From positions 1,116,001 through 1,180,000 of the forward strand of contig CAWBFN010000002.1 of NCBI GenBank assembly GCA_963788125.1: 64,000 nt of DNA. The letters run 5' to 3'. This document shows positions 32,900 through 40,781 of this stretch, in pieces. A program made the position numbers and the translations under genes. Position 1 is the first letter of the stretch, and each line of letters starts with the position of its first letter. The notes below the pieces were generated by a model that saw only the letters and a program-made list of their open reading frames with translations, was not told the origin of the DNA and ran no database searches. This stretch comes from Bog-473 sp963788125 (GTDB lineage: Bacteria > Actinomycetota > Acidimicrobiia > Acidimicrobiales > RAAP-2).

Positions 32900-33961
32900 A
32901 TGTCCCGGTTCGTCCCCCTCCTCTTGCTCGTCCTCCCGGTGGCTGTCGTGTTCGGTTCCGGCGCCGCCGGCGCCGGGGCGGTCGTCGCCCACCACCGGAC
33001 CGTGCACGTCGAGCCCCTGGTGAACTTCGCGCTGCCGCCGGCCAGCGAAGGGTGCGCCGGGGCCGTGGCGTTGGGCGGCGGGGCCCAGCAGGTCCCGATC
33101 ACTGTGAGCACCGTGGCCGGCCAGGTGGCCGAGGCGGTGAACGTCTGCATCGCCGGGAAAGGCCCCTACCCGTTCGCCTTGGACACCGGTGATGGGGATT
33201 CGCTCATCGATGCCCGCCTGGCGGCGCGTCTCCATCTGGCCCACGACGGGTCGCCGAGCACCTACGAGGGCGTCGGCTGCACCGGCTTGGCACAGGCGGT
33301 GAAGGTCAAGTCGTGGTCGGTGGCCGGCGTGGCCCTGGCGCCGCAGGATCTCACCGCCGCCACGCTGCCGGACTTCGGGCTCCCGGGACAGCCCTACGGG
33401 CTGCTGGGCTCCGACGTGCTGAGCCGCTTTGGTGCGGTTCGTATCGACTTCACCGCCCAGACGCTCACCCTGGGTGGTCCACAGGGGCCGGCGGCGACCG
33501 ACCACACGCCCGAGGTGCGCGGGCCGACCGGCCCCCCGCCGCCCGCCGTGCTGACCGGGCAAGGGGCGGGGACGACGGTGCCCGCCACCGTGGTCCTCAC
33601 CCCGGGCAACGTGGCCCTCAACGTCCGCCTGCGTTTCGGCCGGGGGCCCGCCCACCTGTTCACCGTGGATACCGGCTCGTCGCAGTCGGCCGTGGCCGAC
33701 GCCGTGGCCCGGTCGGCCCATCTGGCCTCCACCGACCTGGCCCAGCGCACGACCACCGTCTGCTCCACCATCACCGCCCCGCTGGTGCGCAGCGGTGCGT
33801 GGTCGATCCCCGGTGTGGCGCTCCATCCGCAGCTCCTCGACACGGCCAACTTCGGGACGATCGGTGCGAACGGACTGTCCGGGCTGCTCGGCTCCGACCA
33901 GTTGCAACGGTTCGGCTGGGTGATCTTCGACTACATCGGGGGGCGGCTCATCCTGGGCTGA
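32900..33961 (+). CDS. Secreted protein with two retropepsin-like aspartic protease domains
   Basis: A 353-residue exported protein with a signal peptide (1-28). Two homologous halves each contain an aspartic-protease signature: FALDTGDGDSLID (Asp95) and FTVDTGSSQSAVAD (Asp257). Each half ends in the same block: LLGSDVLSRFGAVRIDF (168-184) and LLGSDQLQRFGWVIFDY (329-345). A Pro-rich linker (about 205-225) joins them. Retropepsins work as dimers with one aspartate from each half, so this single chain could form its own active site, as pepsin does. It begins 5 bp after the GT2 gene and may act on cell-surface material. Proteolysis itself is not proven. Confidence 0.75.
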   Translation: MSRFVPLLLLVLPVAVVFGSGAAGAGAVVAHHRTVHVEPLVNFALPPASEGCAGAVALGGGAQQVPITVSTVAGQVAEAVNVCIAGKGPYPFALDTGDGDSLIDARLAARLHLAHDGSPSTYEGVGCTGLAQAVKVKSWSVAGVALAPQDLTAATLPDFGLPGQPYGLLGSDVLSRFGAVRIDFTAQTLTLGGPQGPAATDHTPEVRGPTGPPPPAVLTGQGAGTTVPATVVLTPGNVALNVRLRFGRGPAHLFTVDTGSSQSAVADAVARSAHLASTDLAQRTTTVCSTITAPLVRSGAWSIPGVALHPQLLDTANFGTIGANGLSGLLGSDQLQRFGWVIFDYIGGRLILG

Positions 33962-33962
33962 G

Positions 33963-34586
33963 TCAGCTCGACGGCCCGGCGAGCTCGGCGTGGCGGAAGC
34001 AGCTCACTAGGTGGTCGTTGACCAGTCCCGCCGCCTGCAGGTGGGAGTAGCAGACCGTGGGACCGACGAAACGGAACCCGCGCGCCCGCAGGTCGGCGCT
34101 GAGCGCGTCGGAGAGGGGGGTGGAGGAGGGGATCTGCTCCATGCGGCGCCACCGGTTCACCTTCGGGCGCCCGTCGACGAACTCCCACAGATAGGCGTCG
34201 AACGATTCGAATTCGTCCTGGACGGCGGCGAAGGCGCGGGCGTTGCCCACGGCCGCCTCCACCTTGGCCCGGTTGCGGACGATGCCCGGGTCACCCAGGA
34301 TCCGCTCGATCCGCTTCGGCGTGAATCGGGCCACCTTCTCCACGTCGAAGTCGGCGAAGAGGCGCCGATACCCCTCCCGCTTCTTGAGGACGGTGAGCCA
34401 GCTCAGTCCCGCCTGCGCCCCTTCGAGCACGAGGAATTCGAAGTGGGTACGGTCGTCGTGCACCGGCACCCCCCATTCGGTGTCGTGATAGGGGACGTTC
34501 CACGGGCCCTGCGCCCACTGGCAGCGGATCCGGTCGTCGGGGACGAACGCATCGGGGTCAACGAGGGTAGCGGGGGAAGGCGTCAC
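33963..34586 (-). CDS. tag: DNA-3-methyladenine glycosylase I
   Basis: A 207-residue base-excision repair enzyme that removes 3-methyladenine from DNA. RCQWAQGPWNVPYHDTEWG near the N-terminus and FEFLVLEGAQAGLSWLTVLK are the Tag signature. GFRFVGPTVCYSHLQAAGLV near the C-terminus supplies further conserved residues, with zinc ligands expected at Cys and His. The frame is open to 34685, but the GTG at 34586 gives the family start and follows a -10-like hexamer. It converges closely with the aspartic-protease gene (1 bp between stops) and is probably transcribed alone. Confidence 0.92.
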   Translation of the reverse strand: MTPSPATLVDPDAFVPDDRIRCQWAQGPWNVPYHDTEWGVPVHDDRTHFEFLVLEGAQAGLSWLTVLKKREGYRRLFADFDVEKVARFTPKRIERILGDPGIVRNRAKVEAAVGNARAFAAVQDEFESFDAYLWEFVDGRPKVNRWRRMEQIPSSTPLSDALSADLRARGFRFVGPTVCYSHLQAAGLVNDHLVSCFRHAELAGPSS

Positions 34587-34593
34587 GCACTCG

Positions 34594-34599
34594 ACCTTA
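34594..34599 (-). promoter_or_regulatory. Leaderless-type -10 hexamer of tag
   Basis: TAAGGT on the minus strand, 7 nt before the GTG at 34586. Confidence 0.4.
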
Positions 34600-35174
34600 C
34601 GCTCGGGAACACCGCCGCCGCCCGCCCGTCTCGCAAGCGTGGGGAAGACCTGGGGATTGCCCGGCCTCAATTGGGGATGACCCAAAAAAAGGTGGGGAGA
34701 ACGGGGGGATTTCGCGTTACGGCATTGACCTTGTGCGGCGCGAGGCGCAATCTGTCTGCAGTTCGGAGACGAAAGCCCGCCGAACCCCTACGGATTGCCG
34801 CAAGGCGGGAGGTAGGGATGCCGGAAGGGAAGCCGCAAGGTGGACCGGAAGGTGGCCGAGAGAAGGTCGCAAGGCCGGATCGAGGGTCGGCACTGAGTTC
34901 CGTAGGGAACTCGCGGCCGAAGCGGGTGGAAGTTTTCGGCAACAGATGGTCCGTGTTACGGAACGGTGACTTCCCTGGAGCCACCGAACCAGGCCCGGGT
35001 TGGGATTGTCCGACACGATCTCGGTCCAGAGCCGGCGGCCCGTCTCAGACGTAGCCCCGAGGAGCACGGGAGGTTTCGGCCGAACGGTTACTCGGGGTTG
35101 CGTCGCGTCTGCGCCCCTTTTGAGGCCGGCGCGGTGACGGTCCGGGTGGCCGGGTCGGCACGCCAGGCCTCCCC
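34600..35174. other. Gene-free stretch with small hairpins
   Basis: About 575 bp with no credible gene. The plus strand of 34780-34930 is rich in purines with repeated GGAAGG, GCAAGG and GGTGG words. A perfect 7-bp hairpin (GAGTTCC/GGAACTC, loop GTAG) lies at 34895-34912, and a smaller one (TCCGT/ACGGA) near 34950. The short ORFs on either strand (such as 34667-34984 minus) have compositions typical of chance ORFs. It could hold a non-coding RNA or degraded sequence. Confidence 0.5.
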
Positions 35175-36044
35175 TCACCCCGCTCCGGCCGCACCCCACA
35201 GTGCGGCGGGCCGCGCTCCCTTCCCGACCTCGCGAGCCAGCTCGGCCTGGACCAGGGCGAGGTCGTCGGGATGCGTGACGCCGATGCACCGCCCGGTCCC
35301 GGGCAGCACGGTGAAGGTGGTTGTGGACAGGGAGTCGGCCACCACTTCGGGCAGGAGCACCTCGGACTCCTCGGACGCATCGGTGGCGGCCGCCATGGCC
35401 TTCTGGAGCTTCTGGTGGAACTCGGGGGTGAAGCCCCACAGGTTCATCGACACCCGGTCGTCGGGTGAGAGGCCGGAGGGCTCCCGCCCGTCGGCGGAGG
35501 TGAACCCCCCGTCGGGCAGGGCGGTCACCAGGCGTCGTTCGACCACCCCGAGGAGGTGGCCGTCGGGGCCCACCTGGCAGATGCCGCGGGTGACCGGCGC
35601 GTGGCCGATCACGGCGTCGGCGAGGCGGAAGCCGACCAGGGCGTTGGTGGGATCGGGACCCTGGAGGTGGGCGGCGAGCAACGAGGCGGCGGGCCGGCCG
35701 TAGACGTCGTCGGCGTTCCCCACGCCGTAGGGGGCGCCGCCCACGTAGTCCGAGGCCTGTAGCACCGCATGGACGGTGCCGAGGGCGGCCTCTTGTAGGG
35801 CGAACCGGACATCGACGTGGGCGGGCCAGGTGTGCTCCACGTGGTAGCGGATGGCCGGGCCCGTCGCCGGCCCCAGCACGAGCACGATGGATCCGAAGCC
35901 GCCGGCCAGGGCGTCGCTGGCCACCAGGTCGATGACCGCCTCGCCACGGGGACCCACCGGCGCCAGCGGCTTGCACCCTCCGAACCGGCGGGCCCGCCCT
36001 GCAGCCAGGATGACGAGAGGCGGCTTGGTGGGCGGCGCGCTCAC
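35175..36044 (-). CDS. NTP-transferase-domain protein
   Basis: A 289-residue nucleotidyltransferase-like protein. LVILAAGRARRFGGCKPLAPV is the nucleotide-binding signature of MobA/GlmU-type enzymes, and GNADDVYGRPAASLLA carries the metal-binding aspartates. NLWGFTPEFHQKL follows later. It may activate a sugar or other phosphate, but no partner reveals the substrate. The GTG at 36044 overlaps the FabH stop (GTGA), placing it last in an operon of LLM oxidoreductase, thiolase and FabH. The frame extends to 36074 but offers no better start. Confidence 0.8.
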   Translation of the reverse strand: MSAPPTKPPLVILAAGRARRFGGCKPLAPVGPRGEAVIDLVASDALAGGFGSIVLVLGPATGPAIRYHVEHTWPAHVDVRFALQEAALGTVHAVLQASDYVGGAPYGVGNADDVYGRPAASLLAAHLQGPDPTNALVGFRLADAVIGHAPVTRGICQVGPDGHLLGVVERRLVTALPDGGFTSADGREPSGLSPDDRVSMNLWGFTPEFHQKLQKAMAAATDASEESEVLLPEVVADSLSTTTFTVLPGTGRCIGVTHPDDLALVQAELAREVGKGARPAALWGAAGAG

Positions 36045-36967
36045 GCCCCCCAGCGCAGTACTGCGCTGGCCCATGTCATACCCCCGCCGAAGCCGGTCAA
36101 GAGGAGGTTGTCACCGTCGTGCACGCGGTCGTTGGTGATGGCGTCGTGGAGGGCCAAGGGGATGGAGGCCGACGAGGTGTTGCCGTAGCGGTCGATGACC
36201 ACGACGGTCCGTTCCTCGGGGATGCCGAGCCGCTGGCAGGCCGCCACGATGATGCGCAGGTTGGCCTGGTGGGGCACGAGCAGCGAGATGTCGTCGGGCC
36301 CGATCCCGGCGTCGGCCATGGCCCGCTCGGCCGACTCGACCACCACCCGGACGGCCTTGCGGAAGACCTCCTTGCCGTCCATGAAGAGGGTTCCGCCGTG
36401 CTCGCAGTAGAGGAGGTGGCGTAGCGACCCCTCCGAGTTGAGATTCCAACTCAGGAGTTGACCGGGGCCGTCGATCGGCTCAATCAGCACGGCGCCCGCA
36501 CCGTCGCCCACGATGATGGCGATCGAGCGATCGTCCATGTCGGTGAATTTCGAGAGGGTCTCCGAACCGATGAGCAGGATGGGTCCCGAACCGGTGGCGA
36601 TCAGCCCGGCCCCGATCACCAGGCCGTAGACGAAGCCCGAGCACGCGGCGTTTATGTCGAAGGCACCGCCCGTGGTGCCCAGGGCGTTCTGCACGGTGGG
36701 TGCGGTACCGGGGATGATGCCGTCGGGTGTGGTCGTGGCCAGGATGAGGTGTTCCACCTGGGCCCCCGTGCGACCGGCACGGGCCAGCGCCTCCTGGCCG
36801 GCCTCAATGGCCAGGCCCGACGTCGTGCCCCCGATGTGGCGCTCCCGGATGCCCGTGCGTTCGACGATCCAGGCGTCGCTCGTGTCCAGGCTGGCCGCCA
36901 TGTCGTCGTTGGTCACGATCTTGTCGGGGAGCGCGATGCCCCAGCCGGTGATGCGGATGCCGGTCAC
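36041..36967 (-). CDS. fabH: 3-oxoacyl-ACP synthase III (FabH-like)
   Basis: A 308-residue KAS III-type condensing enzyme that joins an acyl-CoA to malonyl-ACP. DTSDAWIVERTGIRERHI is the typical N-terminal segment. The catalytic cysteine lies in FDINAACSGFVYGL near residue 106, the histidine in LLVPHQANLRII near 235, and the asparagine in YGNTSSASIPLAL near 265, completing the Cys-His-Asn triad. Start and stop overlap neighbours by GTGA junctions. Being co-transcribed with a thiolase and an NTP transferase rather than fab genes suggests a specialised lipid or natural-product role. Confidence 0.88.
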   Translation of the reverse strand: MTGIRITGWGIALPDKIVTNDDMAASLDTSDAWIVERTGIRERHIGGTTSGLAIEAGQEALARAGRTGAQVEHLILATTTPDGIIPGTAPTVQNALGTTGGAFDINAACSGFVYGLVIGAGLIATGSGPILLIGSETLSKFTDMDDRSIAIIVGDGAGAVLIEPIDGPGQLLSWNLNSEGSLRHLLYCEHGGTLFMDGKEVFRKAVRVVVESAERAMADAGIGPDDISLLVPHQANLRIIVAACQRLGIPEERTVVVIDRYGNTSSASIPLALHDAITNDRVHDGDNLLLTGFGGGMTWASAVLRWGA

Positions 36968-38157
36968 GACGAACCGGCGCGGACAGCGTGGATGCCGACG
37001 AACCCGGCATCGCCCTCGATGATGCCGCCTGTGTTCACGGCCAGACCGAGCCGGGCCCCGCGGATCTGGCGCGCGCCGGCGCGCTGACGGAACTGGGTGG
37101 CCAGCTCGACCACCTGCGCCAGTCCGGTGGCCCCCAGGGGGTGGCCGCGGCCCACCAGGCCGCCACTGGAGTTGACGACGAGTCCGGGGGAGTCGACCCC
37201 GGTGTGGCCGGCCTCGGTGGCCGGCCCGGCGTCGCCCAGCCCGAAGAACCCGAGGGACTCGAGGGCGTAGAGCTCCTCGGGCGCCGTGGCATCGTGCAGT
37301 TCGACCAGGTCGAACTCGTCGGGCCCGATGCCCCAGAGCTCCCAGGCGGCATCGGCGGCCTGCGACAGGCGGTCGTGGTAGTCGAGCAGTCCATTTCCCG
37401 AGCGGGCCACCGACCCGATGATACGGGGGGCGGAGGCCGGGGCAGAAATCGCCGATCCGGCCACCACGACGGCGGCGGCCCCGTCGGTGAACGAGCTGCA
37501 CATGAGTCGGGTGAGCAGGCCGGCCACCTGTGGAGCGGAGAGCACCTCTTCAATGCTGGCCGTACGCTGGCACTGGGCCAGCGGGTTGCGCGAGGCGTGG
37601 TCGAACGCCTTGACCGCCGCCGCGGCCATCTGGCGCGCCGTCACCCCCCGATCGTCCATGATCCGTTGCGCCCAGCCGCTGTTGAGCCCCATCAGAATGC
37701 TGCCCGCCGGGTTGTTGTCGGCGTGACGCAGGTCGTGCAGGTCGTGGCGGTAGTCCGCCGGCAGCCCGTCCTCAATGCCGGCCATCGTCTCGGCCCGGTT
37801 CCCCGTCCACATCTTCTCGACCCCCAGCGCCAGCACCGGCCGGTCCGAGGATGCCGCCACCGTGGTGGCCAGGTGCAGGGCGGAGCTCCCCCCGGCGCAG
37901 GAGTTGTCGACGTTGATGACGGGCACGTCGTTCAGCCCGGCCTTGCGCAGCCAGGACTGTCCGCGCACGCAGGCCTGGTCGTTGAGCCGTCCGGCCGTGG
38001 CGTTGGCGAAGATCACCAACCCGAGCTCCTCGGGGGCGATGCCGGCATCCGCCAGGGCTTCGTGGGTGGCCTGGTAGGCCATCGCCTCGGGGGAGAGGTC
38101 ACGCCGACTCATGTCGGTCATCCCGGTGCCCAAGATGGCGACCTCGGGCAGCGTCAT
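36964..38157 (-). CDS. Thiolase-family protein (lipid-transfer/acetyl-CoA acetyltransferase-like)
   Basis: A 397-residue thiolase-fold protein. ILGTGMTDMSRRDLSPEAM at the N-terminus, the cysteine region INVDNSCAGGSSALHLA (near residue 88), ELHDATAPEELYALESLGFF and the C-terminal NSSGGLVGRGHPLGATGLAQ are those of SCP-x/lipid-transfer-type thiolases. These use HDA rather than the NEAF motif. The C-terminal catalytic cysteine is not obvious; AVNTGG occurs at the expected region. It is sandwiched in an operon between an LLM oxidoreductase (10 bp away) and FabH (overlapping). Confidence 0.85.
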   Translation of the reverse strand: MTLPEVAILGTGMTDMSRRDLSPEAMAYQATHEALADAGIAPEELGLVIFANATAGRLNDQACVRGQSWLRKAGLNDVPVINVDNSCAGGSSALHLATTVAASSDRPVLALGVEKMWTGNRAETMAGIEDGLPADYRHDLHDLRHADNNPAGSILMGLNSGWAQRIMDDRGVTARQMAAAAVKAFDHASRNPLAQCQRTASIEEVLSAPQVAGLLTRLMCSSFTDGAAAVVVAGSAISAPASAPRIIGSVARSGNGLLDYHDRLSQAADAAWELWGIGPDEFDLVELHDATAPEELYALESLGFFGLGDAGPATEAGHTGVDSPGLVVNSSGGLVGRGHPLGATGLAQVVELATQFRQRAGARQIRGARLGLAVNTGGIIEGDAGFVGIHAVRAGSS

Positions 38158-38167
38158 GAGGTGTGGC

Positions 38168-39142
38168 TCATCCGGCCACACCGACCGGGACGGCCTGGTC
38201 GCGGGCCACGAAGGCGGATCGCAGCAGCCCGAACTGGCTCACCGCACCGGTGCCGGCGATCATGACGACGATGTGGCGGGCCCCCGCCTCGTCGAAGCGA
38301 CGCAGCGCGGCGGCACACGTCTCGGGTTCCCCGGCCACCAGGTGGCGCTCGAAGGCCTTGGCGGGCACCCCGTAGAGCTCGGACAGCCACCGTGCGCCCT
38401 GGGCCGGCGCCTCGTCGTCGGGACCGACCCGGGCGAAGACCACCACCGCCGCTTCCACCGAGTCGGGGTCACGTCCGGCCTCCTCGCTCGTCCGCCGCAG
38501 CGCGGCCAGGGCGGGTCCGTAGTCCTCGGGAACGATGAAGAGCGGGGCCCAGCCGTCGCCGACCAGGGCCGCCCGTCGCCGGGCAGCCGGACTGGCTCCT
38601 CCGATCCACAGTGGCACCCGGCTCGACGTCGGCTCCTGCCGGTAGCGGATCTCGTGATCGTGACTGGTGGACCACGCCTCGAAGAGGGCGGCGATGCCCT
38701 CGTCCATCAGACGGCCCCGCCGGTGGAAGTCGATCCCGGCGCGGGCGTACTCGCCGGCGTGGCTTCCTACGCCCACGCCGAGGACGAAGCGACCGCCCGA
38801 GAGGTTCTGGAGGGACGTGGCCTGCTTGGCCACCGCCCCCGGGTGGCGGAGCGGAAGCTGGAGTATACAACTCCCCAGCGTCGGTCCCCGGGTCGCCGCC
38901 GCCGCGATGGTCAGCGTGGTGAGGCATTCGTTGATCGGGTGGGGCCAGTACAGATGGTCCACGGCCCATAACGAGTCCGCTCCGGTCGCCTCAGCCCGCT
39001 CGCAGAGGTCGAACACATCCCTCGCGCTGCCCGTGTTACTACCAGAGGTACTACCGATGTCATCAGGGAGTTCACCCTGCAAGGTGGCGGGCAAGATCAG
39101 TCCGAACCTAGGGCGTTGCGCTCCGTTTCCTACCGGCGTCAC
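38168..39142 (-). CDS. LLM-class oxidoreductase, probably F420-dependent
   Basis: A 324-residue luciferase-like TIM-barrel enzyme. RFGLILPATLQGELPD opens the barrel. GADSLWAVDHLYWPHP, LGSCILQLPLRHPGAVAKQA and LSGGRFVLGVGVGSHAGEY are typical of actinobacterial F420- or FMN-using members, and PLWIGGASPAARRRAALVGD is the late flavin-binding motif. The cofactor is not settled by sequence. It is the first gene of a four-gene operon with the thiolase, FabH and NTP transferase, suggesting it reduces an intermediate made there. The start is a GTG behind a -10-like hexamer. Confidence 0.87.
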   Translation of the reverse strand: MTPVGNGAQRPRFGLILPATLQGELPDDIGSTSGSNTGSARDVFDLCERAEATGADSLWAVDHLYWPHPINECLTTLTIAAAATRGPTLGSCILQLPLRHPGAVAKQATSLQNLSGGRFVLGVGVGSHAGEYARAGIDFHRRGRLMDEGIAALFEAWSTSHDHEIRYRQEPTSSRVPLWIGGASPAARRRAALVGDGWAPLFIVPEDYGPALAALRRTSEEAGRDPDSVEAAVVVFARVGPDDEAPAQGARWLSELYGVPAKAFERHLVAGEPETCAAALRRFDEAGARHIVVMIAGTGAVSQFGLLRSAFVARDQAVPVGVAG

Positions 39143-39148
39143 ACCGTC

Positions 39149-39154
39149 ATGTTA
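39149..39154 (-). promoter_or_regulatory. Leaderless-type -10 hexamer of the LLM operon
   Basis: TAACAT on the minus strand, 6 nt before the GTG at 39142. Confidence 0.4.
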
Positions 39155-39178
39155 CGCCGGGAAGGGTACGGTGCCCAC

Positions 39179-39661
39179 TCATTCACCCGGAGGGCCCGCG
39201 GGCCCCTCTGAAGGGACCGGCGGAGAGAGGACGGCCAGGGTGCAGCGGGCCGCACAGATGGCCCGCCCCCCGTCGTCGCTCACGGCGATGGACCAGACCT
39301 GCACGGTGCGACCCACCCGCAGTGGGGTGGCGGTCGCGGTGAGGTGGCCGTCCTGCACCGAGCGGAGATGGCTGGCGTTGAGCTCGATCCCCACCACCCG
39401 GCGGTCCGGTCCGGCCGCCAACGCGGCACCGAAGCTGGCGGCCGATTCGGCCAGGAGCGCGGACACCCCGCCGTGGAGGATGCCGTAGGGCTGGTGCACC
39501 CTCCACGTCACCGGCAGGGAGAGCACTACTCGCTCCGGCCCGGCCTCGACCACCTGCACGTCGAGCAGCTCGTGGATATCGTGCCGACCGGTCGGGAAGA
39601 GTCGGTGGTCGCTCTCCCCCGGCGAGGGCGGTGGAGAGTCCGGCGGGGGAGTGGTGGGCAC
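39179..39661 (-). CDS. PaaI-family hotdog-fold thioesterase
   Basis: A 160-residue acyl-CoA thioesterase-like protein. WRVHQPYGILHGGVSALLAE is the hotdog helix with the HGG motif and acidic residue. VVGIELNASHLRSVQDGHLT and RTVQVWSIAVSDDGGRAIC follow the family pattern (compare ARxxxVGxELxxxHLR). These enzymes hydrolyse aromatic or other acyl-CoA thioesters. The GTG start lies 6 nt behind a TAACAT hexamer. The gene is divergent from threonine aldolase with only 36 bp between, holding promoters for both. Confidence 0.87.
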   Translation of the reverse strand: MPTTPPPDSPPPSPGESDHRLFPTGRHDIHELLDVQVVEAGPERVVLSLPVTWRVHQPYGILHGGVSALLAESAASFGAALAAGPDRRVVGIELNASHLRSVQDGHLTATATPLRVGRTVQVWSIAVSDDGGRAICAARCTLAVLSPPVPSEGPAGPPGE

Positions 39662-39667
39662 GGCCGG

Positions 39668-39673
39668 ATGTTA
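39668..39673 (-). promoter_or_regulatory. Leaderless-type -10 hexamer of the thioesterase gene
   Basis: TAACAT on the minus strand, 6 nt before the GTG at 39661. It lies 12 bp from the oppositely directed hexamer of the aldolase gene. Confidence 0.42.
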
Positions 39674-39685
39674 CCGGCGCGTTGT

Positions 39686-39691
39686 TAGGGT
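39686..39691 (+). promoter_or_regulatory. Leaderless-type -10 hexamer of the aldolase gene
   Basis: TAGGGT, 6 nt before the GTG at 39698. Confidence 0.42.
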
Positions 39692-39697
39692 GGCCGC

Positions 39698-40717
39698 GTG
39701 GTTGATCTGGTCGACCTTCGCAGCGACACCGTCACCCAACCGACCCCCGCCATGCGGCGCGCCATGGCGGAGGCGGTGGTGGGGGACGACGACTACGGGG
39801 AGGACCCCACGGTGCGCGCCCTGGAGGAGGCTTTCGCCGCTCGCCTGGGCAAGCCGGCGGCCGTCTTCGTCCCGTCGGGGACCATGGCCAACCAGATCGC
39901 CATCCGTGTCCTTACCACGGCGGGCGCCGCGGTGGTCGCCGGCCGTCGCCAGCACGTCGTCTCGTACGAGCACGGCGCGGCGGCGCGCAACGCCGGGGTG
40001 CAGTTCCTCGCCGTGGACGACGCCGACGGCGTCCTCATCCCGGACGACGTGCGCTGGTTCCGGGCGGCGGCGGCGGACCATCAATCCGCGGTGTCGCTCG
40101 TCTGTATCGAGAACACGCACATGGCGGCGTCGGGCGCCCTGTGGTCGCAGGCCCAACTGGCCGCCGTGGCCGCGGCCGCCGGTGACGTGCCGATCCACCT
40201 GGACGGCGCCCGGCTCTTCAACGCCGAGGCGGCAACGGGTGTGGGCGCCGCAGAGTGGGCCGCGCCGGTCACCACCGTGATGTGCTGCCTGACCAAGGGC
40301 CTGTGCGCGCCGGTCGGCTCGCTGCTGGCCGGACCCGAAGAAGTGATCATCCATGCTCGCCTGGAGCGCAAGCGTCTGGGTGGCGGGATGCGCCAGGCGG
40401 GTGTGCTCGCGGCGCCCGGCCTCATCGCCCTGCGCGAGATGGTCGAGCGCCTCCCCGAGGACCACGCCCGGGCGGCGCGCCTGGCCGAGGCCGTGGTGCA
40501 GCGCTGGCCGGACTGCGGCCTCGATCCCTCGTCGGTCCGCACCAACATCGTCGTCTTCTCCCACCCCGATCCGGGCGAGCTCCTGGCCTACCTGGGGGGC
40601 CAGGGGGTCTTGGCCGGCACCATCGCCCCGCACACCGTGCGACTGGTCACGCACCACGACGTCGACGATCGTGGGGTGGACCTGGCCATCCGCTCCCTGG
40701 CCGGCGCGCCGCGATGA
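39698..40717 (+). CDS. ltaE: Low-specificity L-threonine aldolase
   Basis: A 339-residue PLP-dependent fold-type I enzyme that cleaves L-threonine/allo-threonine to glycine and acetaldehyde. DLRSDTVTQPTPAMRRAM and GDDDYGEDPTVRALEEAFA are the family N-terminus, FVPSGTMANQIA binds PLP phosphate, IHLDGARLFNA carries the PLP-binding aspartate, and CCLTKGLCAPVGSLLAG contains the Schiff-base lysine. The length is normal. It stands between the thioesterase and an LLM oxidoreductase, without an obvious functional partner. Confidence 0.92.
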   Translation: MVDLVDLRSDTVTQPTPAMRRAMAEAVVGDDDYGEDPTVRALEEAFAARLGKPAAVFVPSGTMANQIAIRVLTTAGAAVVAGRRQHVVSYEHGAAARNAGVQFLAVDDADGVLIPDDVRWFRAAAADHQSAVSLVCIENTHMAASGALWSQAQLAAVAAAAGDVPIHLDGARLFNAEAATGVGAAEWAAPVTTVMCCLTKGLCAPVGSLLAGPEEVIIHARLERKRLGGGMRQAGVLAAPGLIALREMVERLPEDHARAARLAEAVVQRWPDCGLDPSSVRTNIVVFSHPDPGELLAYLGGQGVLAGTIAPHTVRLVTHHDVDDRGVDLAIRSLAGAPR

Positions 40718-40724
40718 CCCGAGT

Positions 40725-40769
40725 GACCCCAACGACAGCGACCCGAATGACAGGGACCCGAACGACAGC
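40725..40769 (+). repeat. 15-bp tandem repeat, three copies
   Basis: Three consecutive 15-bp units, GACCCSAAYGACAGS in degenerate form, fill the gap between the aldolase stop and the LLM start. They are preceded by a partial unit. The units are in frame with the LLM gene (DPNDS repeated) but no start codon lies upstream, so they are probably not translated. Confidence 0.8.
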
Positions 40770-40781
40770 GAAAGGCGAACG

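Noticed and set aside
34667..34984. Minus-strand 105-residue ORF
   Set aside because: Proline/arginine/serine-rich composition typical of chance ORFs in GC-rich DNA, no recognisable family and no clear ribosome-binding site.
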